Shown here: positions 7,835 through 14,586 of the stretch, piece by piece | How the letters are laid out: every line of letters starts with the position of its first letter | Numbering within the stretch: the first letter of the stretch is position 1 | Source of the DNA: CAYTSW01 sp964440605 | GTDB lineage: Bacteria > Planctomycetota > Phycisphaerae > Phycisphaerales > UBA1924 | Direction of reading: 5' to 3' | Length of the DNA: 20,574 nt | Assembly (NCBI GenBank): GCA_964440605.1 | Contig: CAYTSW010000040.1 | Span: forward strand, 1 to 20,574 | Notes under the pieces: model-generated | Database searches by the model: none | What the model saw: only the letters and a program-made list of their open reading frames with translations | Told to the model about the DNA's origin: nothing | Translations under genes and position numbers: made by a program

Positions 7835-8626
7835 TCACTCTGAATACAGAGACTTTTGCAACGGTGCCGGGCTCATCCATGGCCAACCATTCGGCACGCG
7901 CCAGTGCGCGGGACGACGCAACGGGGCGAGGCCTGGCCTCTGCACGACCTCCGGAAGTTGCCTTTCTCGCAGTCGCTTGATCTTCATCCCGCGAACATCG
8001 TGCGCACACTCTCTCAGCTGCTGCGCCCGTTTGCGCCCTGGAAACAGCCCAAGGATGACGGTCTTGCCCAACCGCCGGAGAACCTGAAGCGCCGGCACGA
8101 GGTCCGCGTCACCAGAGATGACGTAAGCGGCGTCGAACGCGTTTTCATACGCGTAGACCACGAGCCGCGTCGCGATGTTCACATCGGTGACCTTCTCTTC
8201 GAAGCGGGGCCACTGGGCACCACATCGGCGGCAAGTATGGGGATCGTTTTCGCTGTACCAACCGAGCACGATCTCGACCAGCGGCAGGGACGACAGAGCC
8301 TCTAAGTAGACACGCTGCCGCTCATTGCTGTCGATATAGTGCTGGCGATTTGAAACAGCAACGCGCTCCGGCACACCCCGAGGTGCCGAGAAGTAATAAA
8401 TACCATCGCATCGCTCAGACCTTTTCAGCTGGCTCAGCACCAAAGACTGCATGTCCAGCCAGTACAGGCTGCGACCGAGGCACGCCCGCGGATCACCGCC
8501 ATGTCGAAGATGAAGGCTATCCGCGTCCCGGCTGGCATGCTTCAGCCCGTAGTACACATTGAAGCCGTCGATGTAGGCGAGAACCCGCTTCGAAGGCCCA
8601 AGAGATTTTGAACCGATACTGGCCAT
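7835..8626 (-). CDS. NYN-domain (PIN-like) ribonuclease-family protein
   Basis: A 263-residue protein with a complete NYN domain, a PIN-like metal-dependent nuclease fold. Visible are the first acidic strand VLAYIDGFNVYYGL (Asp20, Asn23), a CRRCG element (132-136) just before EEKVTDVNIATRLVVYAY (Asp148) and the second acidic site YVISGDADLVPAL (Asp173, Asp175). The C-terminal QLPEVVQ...LRRPAHW pattern is characteristic of a subgroup of these proteins. All expected acidic residues are present, so an active RNase is plausible; substrate and role are unknown. GC is lower than in neighbours: single 60-base lines at 8101 and 8341 count 57-58 percent, against 68 percent for a rho line at 7081. This suggests a later arrival. 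The gene sits alone between rho (convergent) and the rplM unit (divergent). A TATATA at 8633-8638 just upstream may be its -10, giving an almost leaderless mRNA. Its 3' end overlaps a weak hairpin (7838-7851) that could help end rho transcripts. Confidence 0.88.
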   Translation of the reverse strand: MASIGSKSLGPSKRVLAYIDGFNVYYGLKHASRDADSLHLRHGGDPRACLGRSLYWLDMQSLVLSQLKRSERCDGIYYFSAPRGVPERVAVSNRQHYIDSNERQRVYLEALSSLPLVEIVLGWYSENDPHTCRRCGAQWPRFEEKVTDVNIATRLVVYAYENAFDAAYVISGDADLVPALQVLRRLGKTVILGLFPGRKRAQQLRECAHDVRGMKIKRLRERQLPEVVQRPGLAPLRRPAHWRVPNGWPWMSPAPLQKSLYSE

Positions 8627-8632
8627 GAGCCG

Positions 8633-8638
8633 TATATA
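8633..8638 (-). promoter_or_regulatory. Candidate -10 element for the NYN gene
   Basis: TATATA lies 7 bp upstream of the ATG on the minus strand. There is no visible ribosome binding site, so a nearly leaderless transcript would fit. No convincing -35 is seen. Confidence 0.3.
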
Positions 8639-8664
8639 GCGACATACTCCAATCCAGAACTACC

Positions 8665-8713
8665 CCTGGGTGATGAGCCCAGGCCCGAGCGCTCCCCCCG
8701 GGGAGCGTTTTTT
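8665..8713 (+). terminator. Intrinsic terminator, with a second hairpin before it, upstream of the rplM promoter
   Basis: CGCTCCCC (8690-8697) pairs with GGGGAGCG (8700-8707) and is followed by six T (8708-8713), a classical plus-strand terminator. A smaller hairpin, CCTGGG (8665-8670) with CCCAGG (8678-8683), comes just before. No plus-strand gene ends nearby: the nearest is rho, about 880 bp upstream, with the NYN gene antisense in between. It insulates the rplM promoter that starts 18 bp downstream. Confidence 0.82.
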
Positions 8714-8730
8714 ATGGCAAGTCGGTTCGT

Positions 8731-8758
8731 TTGACCCCCCGCCCCCACCCGCTATCCT
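8731..8758 (+). promoter_or_regulatory. Sigma70-type promoter for rplM-rpsI
   Basis: TTGACC (8731-8736), a 16-bp spacer and TATCCT (8753-8758) form the best promoter in the window. Transcription would start near 8765, giving a leader of about 340 nt before rplM. Confidence 0.72.
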
Positions 8759-8764
8759 TGTCGG

Positions 8765-9105
8765 CTCGACACGCCGCGGTGGACGCCCCTCGGGGCTCGT
8801 CGGCTGTGCCGGGAACATCCTGGTTCCGGGCTCGTGACATGCTCCGGAAGCTCCCAGAGGCGGCTTCCGGATCCGGCGGGCAGAGTCAGACGTCGCGACC
8901 CCCCACCTCCACCCCGGAAGTGAGCAGGACGGTCCGCGGCGGGCGGCTCCCACCTGCGGTTGCTCCGCGACGAGGGCAACAGGCGGGCGGCGGTAGGCGT
9001 CTGGATTTGGTTCGTCGCGGCTCGGCGCGTGGGCGCTCGGGCGTGTTGGTGTGCAGCATCCGGCGCGGCGAAGTCGCGCTCGAGATAAAGAAGGAGCCGG
9101 TGGTC
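8765..9105 (+). promoter_or_regulatory. Long structured 5' leader of the rplM-rpsI mRNA
   Basis: The stretch between the promoter and rplM has at least four good stem-loops: 8782-8801 (GACGCCCC with GGGGC..CGTC), 8809-8830 (GGAAC with GTTCC, extended across one mismatch), 8844-8870 (CCGGAAGC with GCTTCCGG, 11-nt loop) and 8959-8980 (GTTGCTC with GGGCAAC, one wobble). CCGGATCCGG at 8867-8876 could form an alternative pairing with the third stem. Ribosomal protein operons are often self-regulated through such leaders, so this is a candidate autoregulatory element. I do not recognise it as a known RNA family. The rplM frame is open through it, but the residues do not look like L13. Confidence 0.5.
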
Positions 9106-9537
9106 ATGCGGCAGACGACCTTCGCCAAAGCGGGCGACATCCAGAAGACGTGGCGGCACGTCGACGCGTCGGGCCAGCGGCTTGGGCGGCTCGCGGTGGA
9201 CATCGCGACGGTGCTCATGGGCAAGCATCGCCCCGACTACACGCCGCACATCGACTCGGGCGACTTCGTCGTCGTGACGAACGCCGAGAAGATCGAGATG
9301 TCGGGCAACAAGGCGCAGCAGAAGTTTAAGACGCGCTACAGCGGGTACCCCGGCGGCCTGAAGGCCGAGACATACGCGTCGCTCATCGAGCGCAAGCCCG
9401 AGTTCGTGATCGAAGACGCGGTGCGGCGCATGCTACCCAAGGGGCGGCTCGGCCGGCGGATGCTCAAGAAGCTCAAGGTGTACCGCGGCTCCGAGCACCC
9501 GCACGCGGCGCAACAGCCGATCCCGCTGAAGGCGTAA
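9106..9537 (+). CDS. rplM: Large ribosomal subunit protein L13 (uL13)
   Basis: A 143-residue protein, the normal size for L13, an early-assembly protein of the 50S subunit. Recognisable parts are the N-terminal KTWRHVDASGQRLGRLA (14-30), the MGKHRPDYTPHIDSGDFVVV stretch (38-57) and the signature VRRMLPKGRLGRRMLKKLKV followed by YRGSEHPHAAQ near the C-terminus. ATG 9106 is chosen because AAGGAG lies 9 nt upstream and the first residues (MRQTTFAKAGDIQKTW) match the family. The frame stays open upstream to 8731 only because the region is GC-rich. It is followed by rpsI after 80 bp, the common rplM-rpsI pair. Confidence 0.97.
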   Translation: MRQTTFAKAGDIQKTWRHVDASGQRLGRLAVDIATVLMGKHRPDYTPHIDSGDFVVVTNAEKIEMSGNKAQQKFKTRYSGYPGGLKAETYASLIERKPEFVIEDAVRRMLPKGRLGRRMLKKLKVYRGSEHPHAAQQPIPLKA

Positions 9538-9617
9538 GAGCACATCGAACCCGTTGTGAGTGGCAATCGTCCGGCGCAGAGCCGGGTTCCGAACGAAAGC
9601 AGGGCGTGAGCAGCGAT

Positions 9618-10205
9618 ATGGCAGACGAACAGACCAATGCACCGACTGAGCGGACCGAGGCCGACCTTTCTTCTCTGGGCACGGGCCTCGGCTCGACCGC
9701 GGCCGCTCCCGGGCTGTCGCCCGGGCTGGGCGACGTGACGTCGCAGGGCTCGGAGCCCGAGCTGGAGACGAGGCCCAAGGCGCAGCCCGAGCCGCCGGAC
9801 GCGCAGGGCTGGTGGTGGGGCACGGGGCGTCGCAAGGCGGCCGTCGCCCGCGCCCGGATCAAGCCCGGCTCGGGCGAGATCAAGATCCAGATCACGCGCA
9901 AGAAGACCAAGACGGTCGACGAGTATTTCACCGAGCTGCGCGACCGCAACAACGTCAAGGCCCCGCTCGACGTCACCGGGACGCTGGGCCAGATGGACGT
10001 GGTGATCCGCACGCACGGCGGCGGGTTCATGGGCCAGGCGGGCGCCGTCATGCTCGCCATCGCCCGCGCCCTGAAGAAGTACGACCCCAACTTCGAGGAC
10101 GCCCTGCGCGACCACGGCCTGCTGACGCGTGACGACCGCGAGGTCGAGCGCAAGAAGTATGGCCAGGCTGGCGCGCGTCGCCGCTTCCAGTTCTCGAAGC
10201 GCTGA
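9618..10205 (+). CDS. rpsI: Small ribosomal subunit protein S9 (uS9) with a long N-terminal extension
   Basis: A 195-residue protein; the S9 core of about 130 residues begins near residue 65 at GWWWGTGRRKAAVARARIKP. The signature GGGFMGQAGAVMLAIARAL is present. The C-terminal ARRRFQFSKR is the classical S9 tail that reaches the ribosomal P site. The first 60 or so residues are acidic and rich in Thr, Gly, Pro and Glu with no predicted fold, an addition absent from standard S9. The start at ATG 9618 is preferred over GTG 9606, which would add four residues; neither has a strong ribosome binding site. It is translated from the rplM transcript and followed by a strong terminator. Confidence 0.95.
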   Translation: MADEQTNAPTERTEADLSSLGTGLGSTAAAPGLSPGLGDVTSQGSEPELETRPKAQPEPPDAQGWWWGTGRRKAAVARARIKPGSGEIKIQITRKKTKTVDEYFTELRDRNNVKAPLDVTGTLGQMDVVIRTHGGGFMGQAGAVMLAIARALKKYDPNFEDALRDHGLLTRDDREVERKKYGQAGARRRFQFSKR

Positions 10206-10233
10206 TCCGCCGCGACGCTGGCACGAAACGACG

Positions 10234-10263
10234 AAAGGCCGCCCATGTGTGGGCGGCCTTTTT
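10234..10263. terminator. Intrinsic terminator after rpsI, possibly bidirectional
   Basis: GGCCGCCCA (10237-10245) pairs with TGGGCGGCC (10250-10258) around a TGTG loop, preceded by AAA and followed by five T on the plus strand. On the minus strand it has only three T, so it may also help end the convergent chemoreceptor gene. A separate 16-bp palindrome (10302-10317) lies right at the chemoreceptor stop codon. Confidence 0.88.
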
Positions 10264-10319
10264 CGTGCACTTGATCCGTCGACGTACTGCTTGCCAGCGC
10301 AGCCGCGCCGGCGCGGCGA

Positions 10320-12395
10320 TCAGACGTTGAAGCGTTCGACGAGCGAGCGCAGTTGCTCGGCGTTGCGCGAGAGTTCGGTCGCGGCGTCAGCGGACTGAGC
10401 GGCGCCGCGTGCCGCCTCTTCCGAGCCGGCGTTGACCCGCTCGATGTTCGTGGAGATCTCCTGGCTCGCCGCGGCCTGCTGCTCGGCGGAGGCGGCGATG
10501 CCGCTGACCGAGCGGGTCACCGTGTCGGACCCGGAGACGATCGAGTTCAGCGAGCTGCCGGCACGCTGGGCGAGCTCGACTCCCGAGGAGACCTTTTCGC
10601 GCGAAGTGCTCATGCGCTCGACGGCGGTCTCGGTGCCGCCCTGGATCGCGGTGATGGAGCTGGTGACCTGCTCGGTGGCCTTGGTGGTGCGTTCGGCGAG
10701 CTTGCGGACCTCGTCGGCGACGACGGCGAACCCGCGCCCGTGCTCGCCCGCGCGGGCCGCTTCGATCGCGGCGTTGAGCGCGAGCAGGTTGGTCTGCTCG
10801 GCGATGTCGTTGATGACCTCGATGATCTCGCCGATCTCGGTCGCGGTCTCGCCCAGCGATTGGACCGCTCCGGCAGAGCTCTCCACGGCTTCGGCGATCG
10901 TCTGAATCTCGGTGACGGTCTGCTGCACGATCTGCCCGCCTTCGGCGGCGTTCTCGCCCGAGTTCTTGGCCTCGCTCGCCGCCTCGCTGCAGTTCTGGGC
11001 CACTTCGGTAATCGACGAGCTGAGTTCCTCGACCGCCGAGCTCACCTCGTCGAGCTGCGCCCGCTGTTCCTTCACGCTGCGGGACATCTCCTCGGAGCTG
11101 GCCGAGACCTCGGTCGCTGCGGTCGCGACCTCCTGCGACGTCGATTGGACGTTCCCGACGATGTTCCGCAGCGATTCGTGCATCTCGTTCACCGCGGCGG
11201 TGAGCTGGCCCAGCTCGTCTTCGCCCTTCATCTTCAGAGGCTGGCCCGAGAGGTCGCCCTTGGCGATCTCCTTGACGCGGCCCGCGATGCGGTGGATGAC
11301 CGCGATGATCGCATTCATCACCAGCAACGCGAGCACCACGCCCGCGACGACGCCGAGCGCGGTCGTGGTGATCATCATCACGGTGGCGGCAGTGAAACTG
11401 CGATCGCTCTCGGCCTTGTCAGCGATCATCGATGCGTCGTTCGCCTCGGCGATCGTGCGCATCGCCTGCTCGCTCTCCTCGAAGGCCGCCCGGCCGTCGT
11501 TCGCCGAGAGGTCGCGCGCCTTGGCGTTGCTCGCGACCAGCGAGAGGCGCTGGATCTCTTCGTTGACCGCCAGCCACGCCTCGAAGTTCTCGCGGAACTG
11601 CGCGAGCTCGTCGCGGCTCTCTTGCGTCGCCAACTGTTCGAGGCGGGCAGCCTTCTCGTTGATCGACGCGATGATCCCATCGATCGCCTTGGCCAGCCGC
11701 TCCATGTCGTCGGGCGTCTTGGCGAGCACGAAGTTCTTTTCGGCGCGTCCGAGGGCGATGGCGTCCTGGAGCAGGCGCGCCGAGAGCAGGGCGCGCGTCG
11801 TCGCCGCGTCGAGTCGCTCGAGCTTGCGCTTGGTCGCTTCGTCGGCGTTCTGAGCCAGCTCGCCCGCGAGGTCGGTCACCAGCTCATCGTTGGTGTTCGC
11901 GATCGTGCGCAGCGACTGCTGCACGACATCGAACGCGGCCCGGGCCTCGTCCGACGACAGCTCGAACGCGCGCCCGCTCGTGTTGCGCCTGCTGCTGGCA
12001 CGCACCTGCGCTGATACTTCCTTGAATCGCTCGTACGACTCGCGGAACGACTGCACCTGTGCGCGTCCCTCTGCGGTGGCGATCGACTCGAGCTCGTCCA
12101 GCCGCTGGTTCAATCGGGTATCGGCTTCGTCGATCGCCGCCGCGAAGGCGTCCATCTGCTCGGGCGAGTCCGCGACGACCAGACTCTTTTCGGCGCGGTG
12201 CATCTCGAGCAGGTCCTGCTGCGCGCGGGCCGCGAGCATCATCCGCCTGGTCGTGATGTCCACGATCTTGTTGAGACGATCGTTGATCGACCCCATCTTG
12301 GACAGGCCCAGAGCGCCGATCACCAGCGCGACACACGCCAGCAGCGCGACCACACTGAAGAGTTTGATTCGGACGGACTTTCGGAACAGCGACAT
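10320..12395 (-). CDS. Methyl-accepting chemotaxis protein with duplicated four-helix-bundle sensor
   Basis: A 691-residue inner-membrane chemoreceptor that senses a signal outside and controls CheA inside. Order: TM1 (about 11-31), a periplasmic helical region of about 300 residues, TM2 (about 336-368), HAMP (about 360-412, ending in EDELGQLTAAVNEMHESLR) and a coiled-coil signalling domain. The hairpin tip (523-570) contains IAEQTNLLALNAAIEAARAG and GRGFAVVADEVRKLAERT, nearly identical to canonical receptors. The periplasmic part is two copies of one unit at an exact 150-residue offset: RAEKS (67-71) and RAEKN (217-221), RAAFD (152-156) and RAAFE (302-306), RTIANTND (163-170) and RTIAEAND (313-320). 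There is no C-terminal CheR-tether pentapeptide; it ends LVERFNV. An AGGAGGT sits 3 nt before the ATG. No che or flagellar gene is nearby, so it is an orphan receptor here. The ligand is unknown. Confidence 0.95.
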   Translation of the reverse strand: MSLFRKSVRIKLFSVVALLACVALVIGALGLSKMGSINDRLNKIVDITTRRMMLAARAQQDLLEMHRAEKSLVVADSPEQMDAFAAAIDEADTRLNQRLDELESIATAEGRAQVQSFRESYERFKEVSAQVRASSRRNTSGRAFELSSDEARAAFDVVQQSLRTIANTNDELVTDLAGELAQNADEATKRKLERLDAATTRALLSARLLQDAIALGRAEKNFVLAKTPDDMERLAKAIDGIIASINEKAARLEQLATQESRDELAQFRENFEAWLAVNEEIQRLSLVASNAKARDLSANDGRAAFEESEQAMRTIAEANDASMIADKAESDRSFTAATVMMITTTALGVVAGVVLALLVMNAIIAVIHRIAGRVKEIAKGDLSGQPLKMKGEDELGQLTAAVNEMHESLRNIVGNVQSTSQEVATAATEVSASSEEMSRSVKEQRAQLDEVSSAVEELSSSITEVAQNCSEAASEAKNSGENAAEGGQIVQQTVTEIQTIAEAVESSAGAVQSLGETATEIGEIIEVINDIAEQTNLLALNAAIEAARAGEHGRGFAVVADEVRKLAERTTKATEQVTSSITAIQGGTETAVERMSTSREKVSSGVELAQRAGSSLNSIVSGSDTVTRSVSGIAASAEQQAAASQEISTNIERVNAGSEEAARGAAQSADAATELSRNAEQLRSLVERFNV

Positions 12396-12652
12396 GGGAC
12401 CTCCTCGTCTTGCGACACGAGCGCGTTGGTTTCAGGTCGACCAGCACGAGCGCGACCCATTCACATGTGGCGACGCTTGGGTGATCGACACGCACGCCCG
12501 CAGGCCTGACCCGGACCGCGTATGGGGTCCAGATTCCCCGCGATTGGCGAGGAAATGCGCGCGCAATGACAACTCCGATGGCTGAAATCGGGTGGGCGTG
12601 CAGTCCGGTTGCGGCGGTGTGGACGGGCTGCGTCGCTACTCAGCCGGTTGGG

Positions 12653-13237
12653 CTACGCGTCTCGCTCGAGCATGGTGAGCACGTCGGGCAGGCCCTTGGA
12701 ATCCGGGCCCAGCAGGGCCTCGGCGAGCGAGTCGAGGGCGTGGATGAAACGGAGCATGTCGTCGAGGCGTTGGTTGTGGGCAGCGGTGGTGGCGTCCGCT
12801 TCGGCCGCGGGCTCCACGCCGGTGAGGTCGCGGATCTCGTAGAGGCTGGCGACGAGGGGGTCGAGCTCGCGCTTCTTGCGCTCGCGGGCGATGGTCTTGA
12901 ACATCGCCACGACGTCGGTCTCGGCTTCGAAGTATTCCTTGCGGTCGCCACGCTTGTGGATGCGGCGGATGACGCCCCAGTCCTCAAGGGCGCGAAGCGA
13001 CATCGAAGCGTTTCCGCGCGAGATCTCGAGGCGGGCCATGACGTCGTCGGTGCAGAGCGGGTCGGCGACGATGAAGAGCAGGGCGTGGACCTCGGCCATA
13101 GTTCGGCTGATGCCCCAGGCCGAGCCCATCTTGCCCCAGGTCGCGATAAAGCGGTCCTGCGCTTGTGTGAGATGGGGCGGCGACTGGCCCTCGGGGGGTG
13201 TGAGATCGCCGTTGTTTCGGCCGTCGGGGTGGGTCAC
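12653..13237 (-). CDS. GbsR/MarR-family transcriptional regulator
   Basis: A 194-residue protein of the GbsR branch of MarR-like winged-helix regulators. The typical opening FIATWGKMGSAWGISRTMAE (30-49) is followed by the winged helix (about 50-105), where LEISRGNASMSLRALEDWGV (70-89) is the recognition segment and RRIHKRGDRKEYF is the wing. The C-terminus is helical and probably mediates dimerisation. GbsR-type proteins often repress osmoprotectant or membrane-transport genes, but nothing here identifies the target. The start is GTG 13237 with AGGAG 10 nt upstream. The gene is upstream of the chemoreceptor on the same strand, 257 bp apart, so joint transcription is possible but not supported by tight spacing. 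A terminator and an AT-rich control patch lie upstream. Confidence 0.9.
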   Translation of the reverse strand: MTHPDGRNNGDLTPPEGQSPPHLTQAQDRFIATWGKMGSAWGISRTMAEVHALLFIVADPLCTDDVMARLEISRGNASMSLRALEDWGVIRRIHKRGDRKEYFEAETDVVAMFKTIARERKKRELDPLVASLYEIRDLTGVEPAAEADATTAAHNQRLDDMLRFIHALDSLAEALLGPDSKGLPDVLTMLERDA

Positions 13238-13314
13238 GCGTCGGAACTCCTGCTCGCGGATCGCTCGAGGAAGGGTAGATCGCGAGCTTCGGTGAACGGA
13301 CGCGCCGGCGCTCG

Positions 13315-13353
13315 AAAAAAGGCGGCGAGCAACCCGAGGGTCGCTTCGCCGCC
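13315..13353 (-). terminator. Intrinsic terminator or attenuator between the UbiA gene and the GbsR-type gene
   Basis: On the minus strand GGCGGCGA (13353-13346) pairs with TCGCCGCC (13328-13321), with inner pairing ACCC/GGGT, and is followed by six T (13320-13315). It lies 130 bp after the UbiA stop and 78 bp before the regulator's GTG. It can end UbiA transcripts, attenuate a regulator transcript that starts upstream, or both. Confidence 0.8.
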
Positions 13354-13378
13354 CTTCCGGGGGCTTGTTGATACTGTG

Positions 13379-13406
13379 AGGTTACGGAATGTATTCGGGA
13401 AAGCAA
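13379..13406 (-). promoter_or_regulatory. Candidate promoter with internal inverted repeat upstream of the GbsR-type gene
   Basis: The minus strand shows TTGCTT (13406-13401), a 16-bp spacer and TAACCT (13384-13379). The spacer contains the inverted repeat GAATGTATTC (13387-13396), a possible operator for a dimeric MarR-like protein. The 60-base line 13381-13440 is only about 42 percent GC by hand count, far below its surroundings, as expected of a control region. Both hexamers are imperfect. Confidence 0.4.
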
Positions 13407-13483
13407 GCAGATTTCCTCTGCAGATGTCTAAAAATACCAGCATGACACTTCGATGAAGCCCACGTGAGGCCGGGGTATCCCCG

Positions 13484-14548
13484 CTACAGGAAGACATCAG
13501 CCGCGCCGACCACGCCTAAGAGCAGGCTGATGATGCCGTTGAGCGTGAAGAAGGCCATGGGCAGCCCCGCGACGCCTCGCCGGTGCAGGACGACGTGCTC
13601 GTACACCAGCAGGAGCCCGACGACCCCCGAGGCGGTGAAAAAACCCACGCTGAGCCGGGGATCCGGAAGACCCGCCAGAATGAGCAGGACGAGCGCCAGC
13701 GCGTGGAGGAGGCGGGCCGTCCGGATGGCTCGCTTGGGGCCGAGGGCGGCAGGGATGGAACGCAGGCTCCTCTGGCGGTCAAAGGCGAGGTCCTGGAGGG
13801 CGTAGGCGATGTCGAAGCCGGCGACCCAGAGGGCAACGAATCCGGCCAGGGCGAAGGCGGACAGGCCGGTGGGCGTGGGAGGCCAGACGAACAGGAGTTG
13901 CGGGCGCAGCGCGATCATCGCGGCCAGCGGGCTAACGGCCAACGCGCCGCCGAGGAAGAGGTGGCAGAGGGCGGTGAAGCGCTTGGTGTAGCTGTAGAGG
14001 GCGATCCAGGCGAGGACGGGCAGGGCGAGGATCGTGGGCCAGGGGTTGCCGAAGAGGGGCCAGAAGGCGCCGGCGCCGAGGACGAAGATCGCGGCTGCGG
14101 CGAGGGCGTAGACAAAGCCGCGTCGCGCGGAGAGGTGCCCGCTGGCGATCGCTCGACGTGCGGTGCGCGGGTTGTCGGCGTCGAACCCGCGGTCGGCCAG
14201 ACGGTTGACGAGCATGGCCCACGTGCGGGCGGCGACCATGCACAGCACAATCAACGCGAGCTGGCCCGCGAAGCGGGACCAGTCGATCGGTCCGTCGATC
14301 GGGCCAAGGGCGCGAGCGGCTTGCCCGGCGGTCCACGGCTCGCCCTGCGGCGGTCCGATCACCGGAGCGGCGAGGCACGCGGCCAAGAGGGCGAAGGGCA
14401 GCGCGAAGACGGAGTGCGCGAGTTTGATGTCGCGCAGGGCGAGCAGGAGGGGGCGGTCGGCCGGGCGGGTCGCGAGAACGGGGGTGGCTGAGGAAGGAGC
14501 GGTCACGCGGTCATCGTTGGCGCGTCGACGCTCCAGCGATGGAGACAC
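13484..14548 (-). CDS. UbiA-family polyprenyltransferase, probably MqnP-like (menaquinone side-chain attachment)
   Basis: A 354-residue integral membrane enzyme that joins a polyprenyl chain to an aromatic acid. The two Mg-pyrophosphate motifs are present: NRLADRGFD (115-123, NxxxDxxxD) and DLAFD (253-257, DxxxD) within the context FDIAYALQDLAFDR. IKLAHSVFALPFALLAA (41-57) and MVAARTWAMLVNRLADR (104-120) followed by NPRTARRAIASG are typical of the clade with MqnP of the futalosine menaquinone route and 4-hydroxybenzoate transferases. I count about eight hydrophobic helices. The start GTG 14548 has no ribosome binding site; GTG 14506 would drop 14 polar residues and is equally possible. It lies 38 bp after the secreted protein gene on the same strand, suggesting an operon. 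MqnP rather than UbiA is inferred from motif style only. Confidence 0.9.
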   Translation of the reverse strand: MSPSLERRRANDDRVTAPSSATPVLATRPADRPLLLALRDIKLAHSVFALPFALLAACLAAPVIGPPQGEPWTAGQAARALGPIDGPIDWSRFAGQLALIVLCMVAARTWAMLVNRLADRGFDADNPRTARRAIASGHLSARRGFVYALAAAAIFVLGAGAFWPLFGNPWPTILALPVLAWIALYSYTKRFTALCHLFLGGALAVSPLAAMIALRPQLLFVWPPTPTGLSAFALAGFVALWVAGFDIAYALQDLAFDRQRSLRSIPAALGPKRAIRTARLLHALALVLLILAGLPDPRLSVGFFTASGVVGLLLVYEHVVLHRRGVAGLPMAFFTLNGIISLLLGVVGAADVFL

Positions 14549-14586
14549 CGGCTCGGGGCTACGCGCGGCGCCCGGCTGAGGCTCAC

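Noticed and set aside
8890..8960. Resemblance of CCCCGGAAGTGAGCAG to the SRP RNA tetraloop region
   Set aside because: The flanking bases do not form the required helix around GGAA and the overall SRP RNA fold is absent, so this is likely chance.
8731..9105. In-frame upstream extension of rplM by 125 codons
   Set aside because: It starts at the -35 of a good promoter, does not resemble L13 and would bypass the AAGGAG site at 9091-9096.
10353..12014. 553-codon plus-strand frame opposite the chemoreceptor
   Set aside because: Antisense to a canonical chemoreceptor; repetitive Arg/Leu/Gly/Asp composition only.
12566..13456. 296-codon plus-strand frame opposite the GbsR-type regulator
   Set aside because: The minus-strand frame has a recognisable winged helix and a Shine-Dalgarno sequence; this one has neither.
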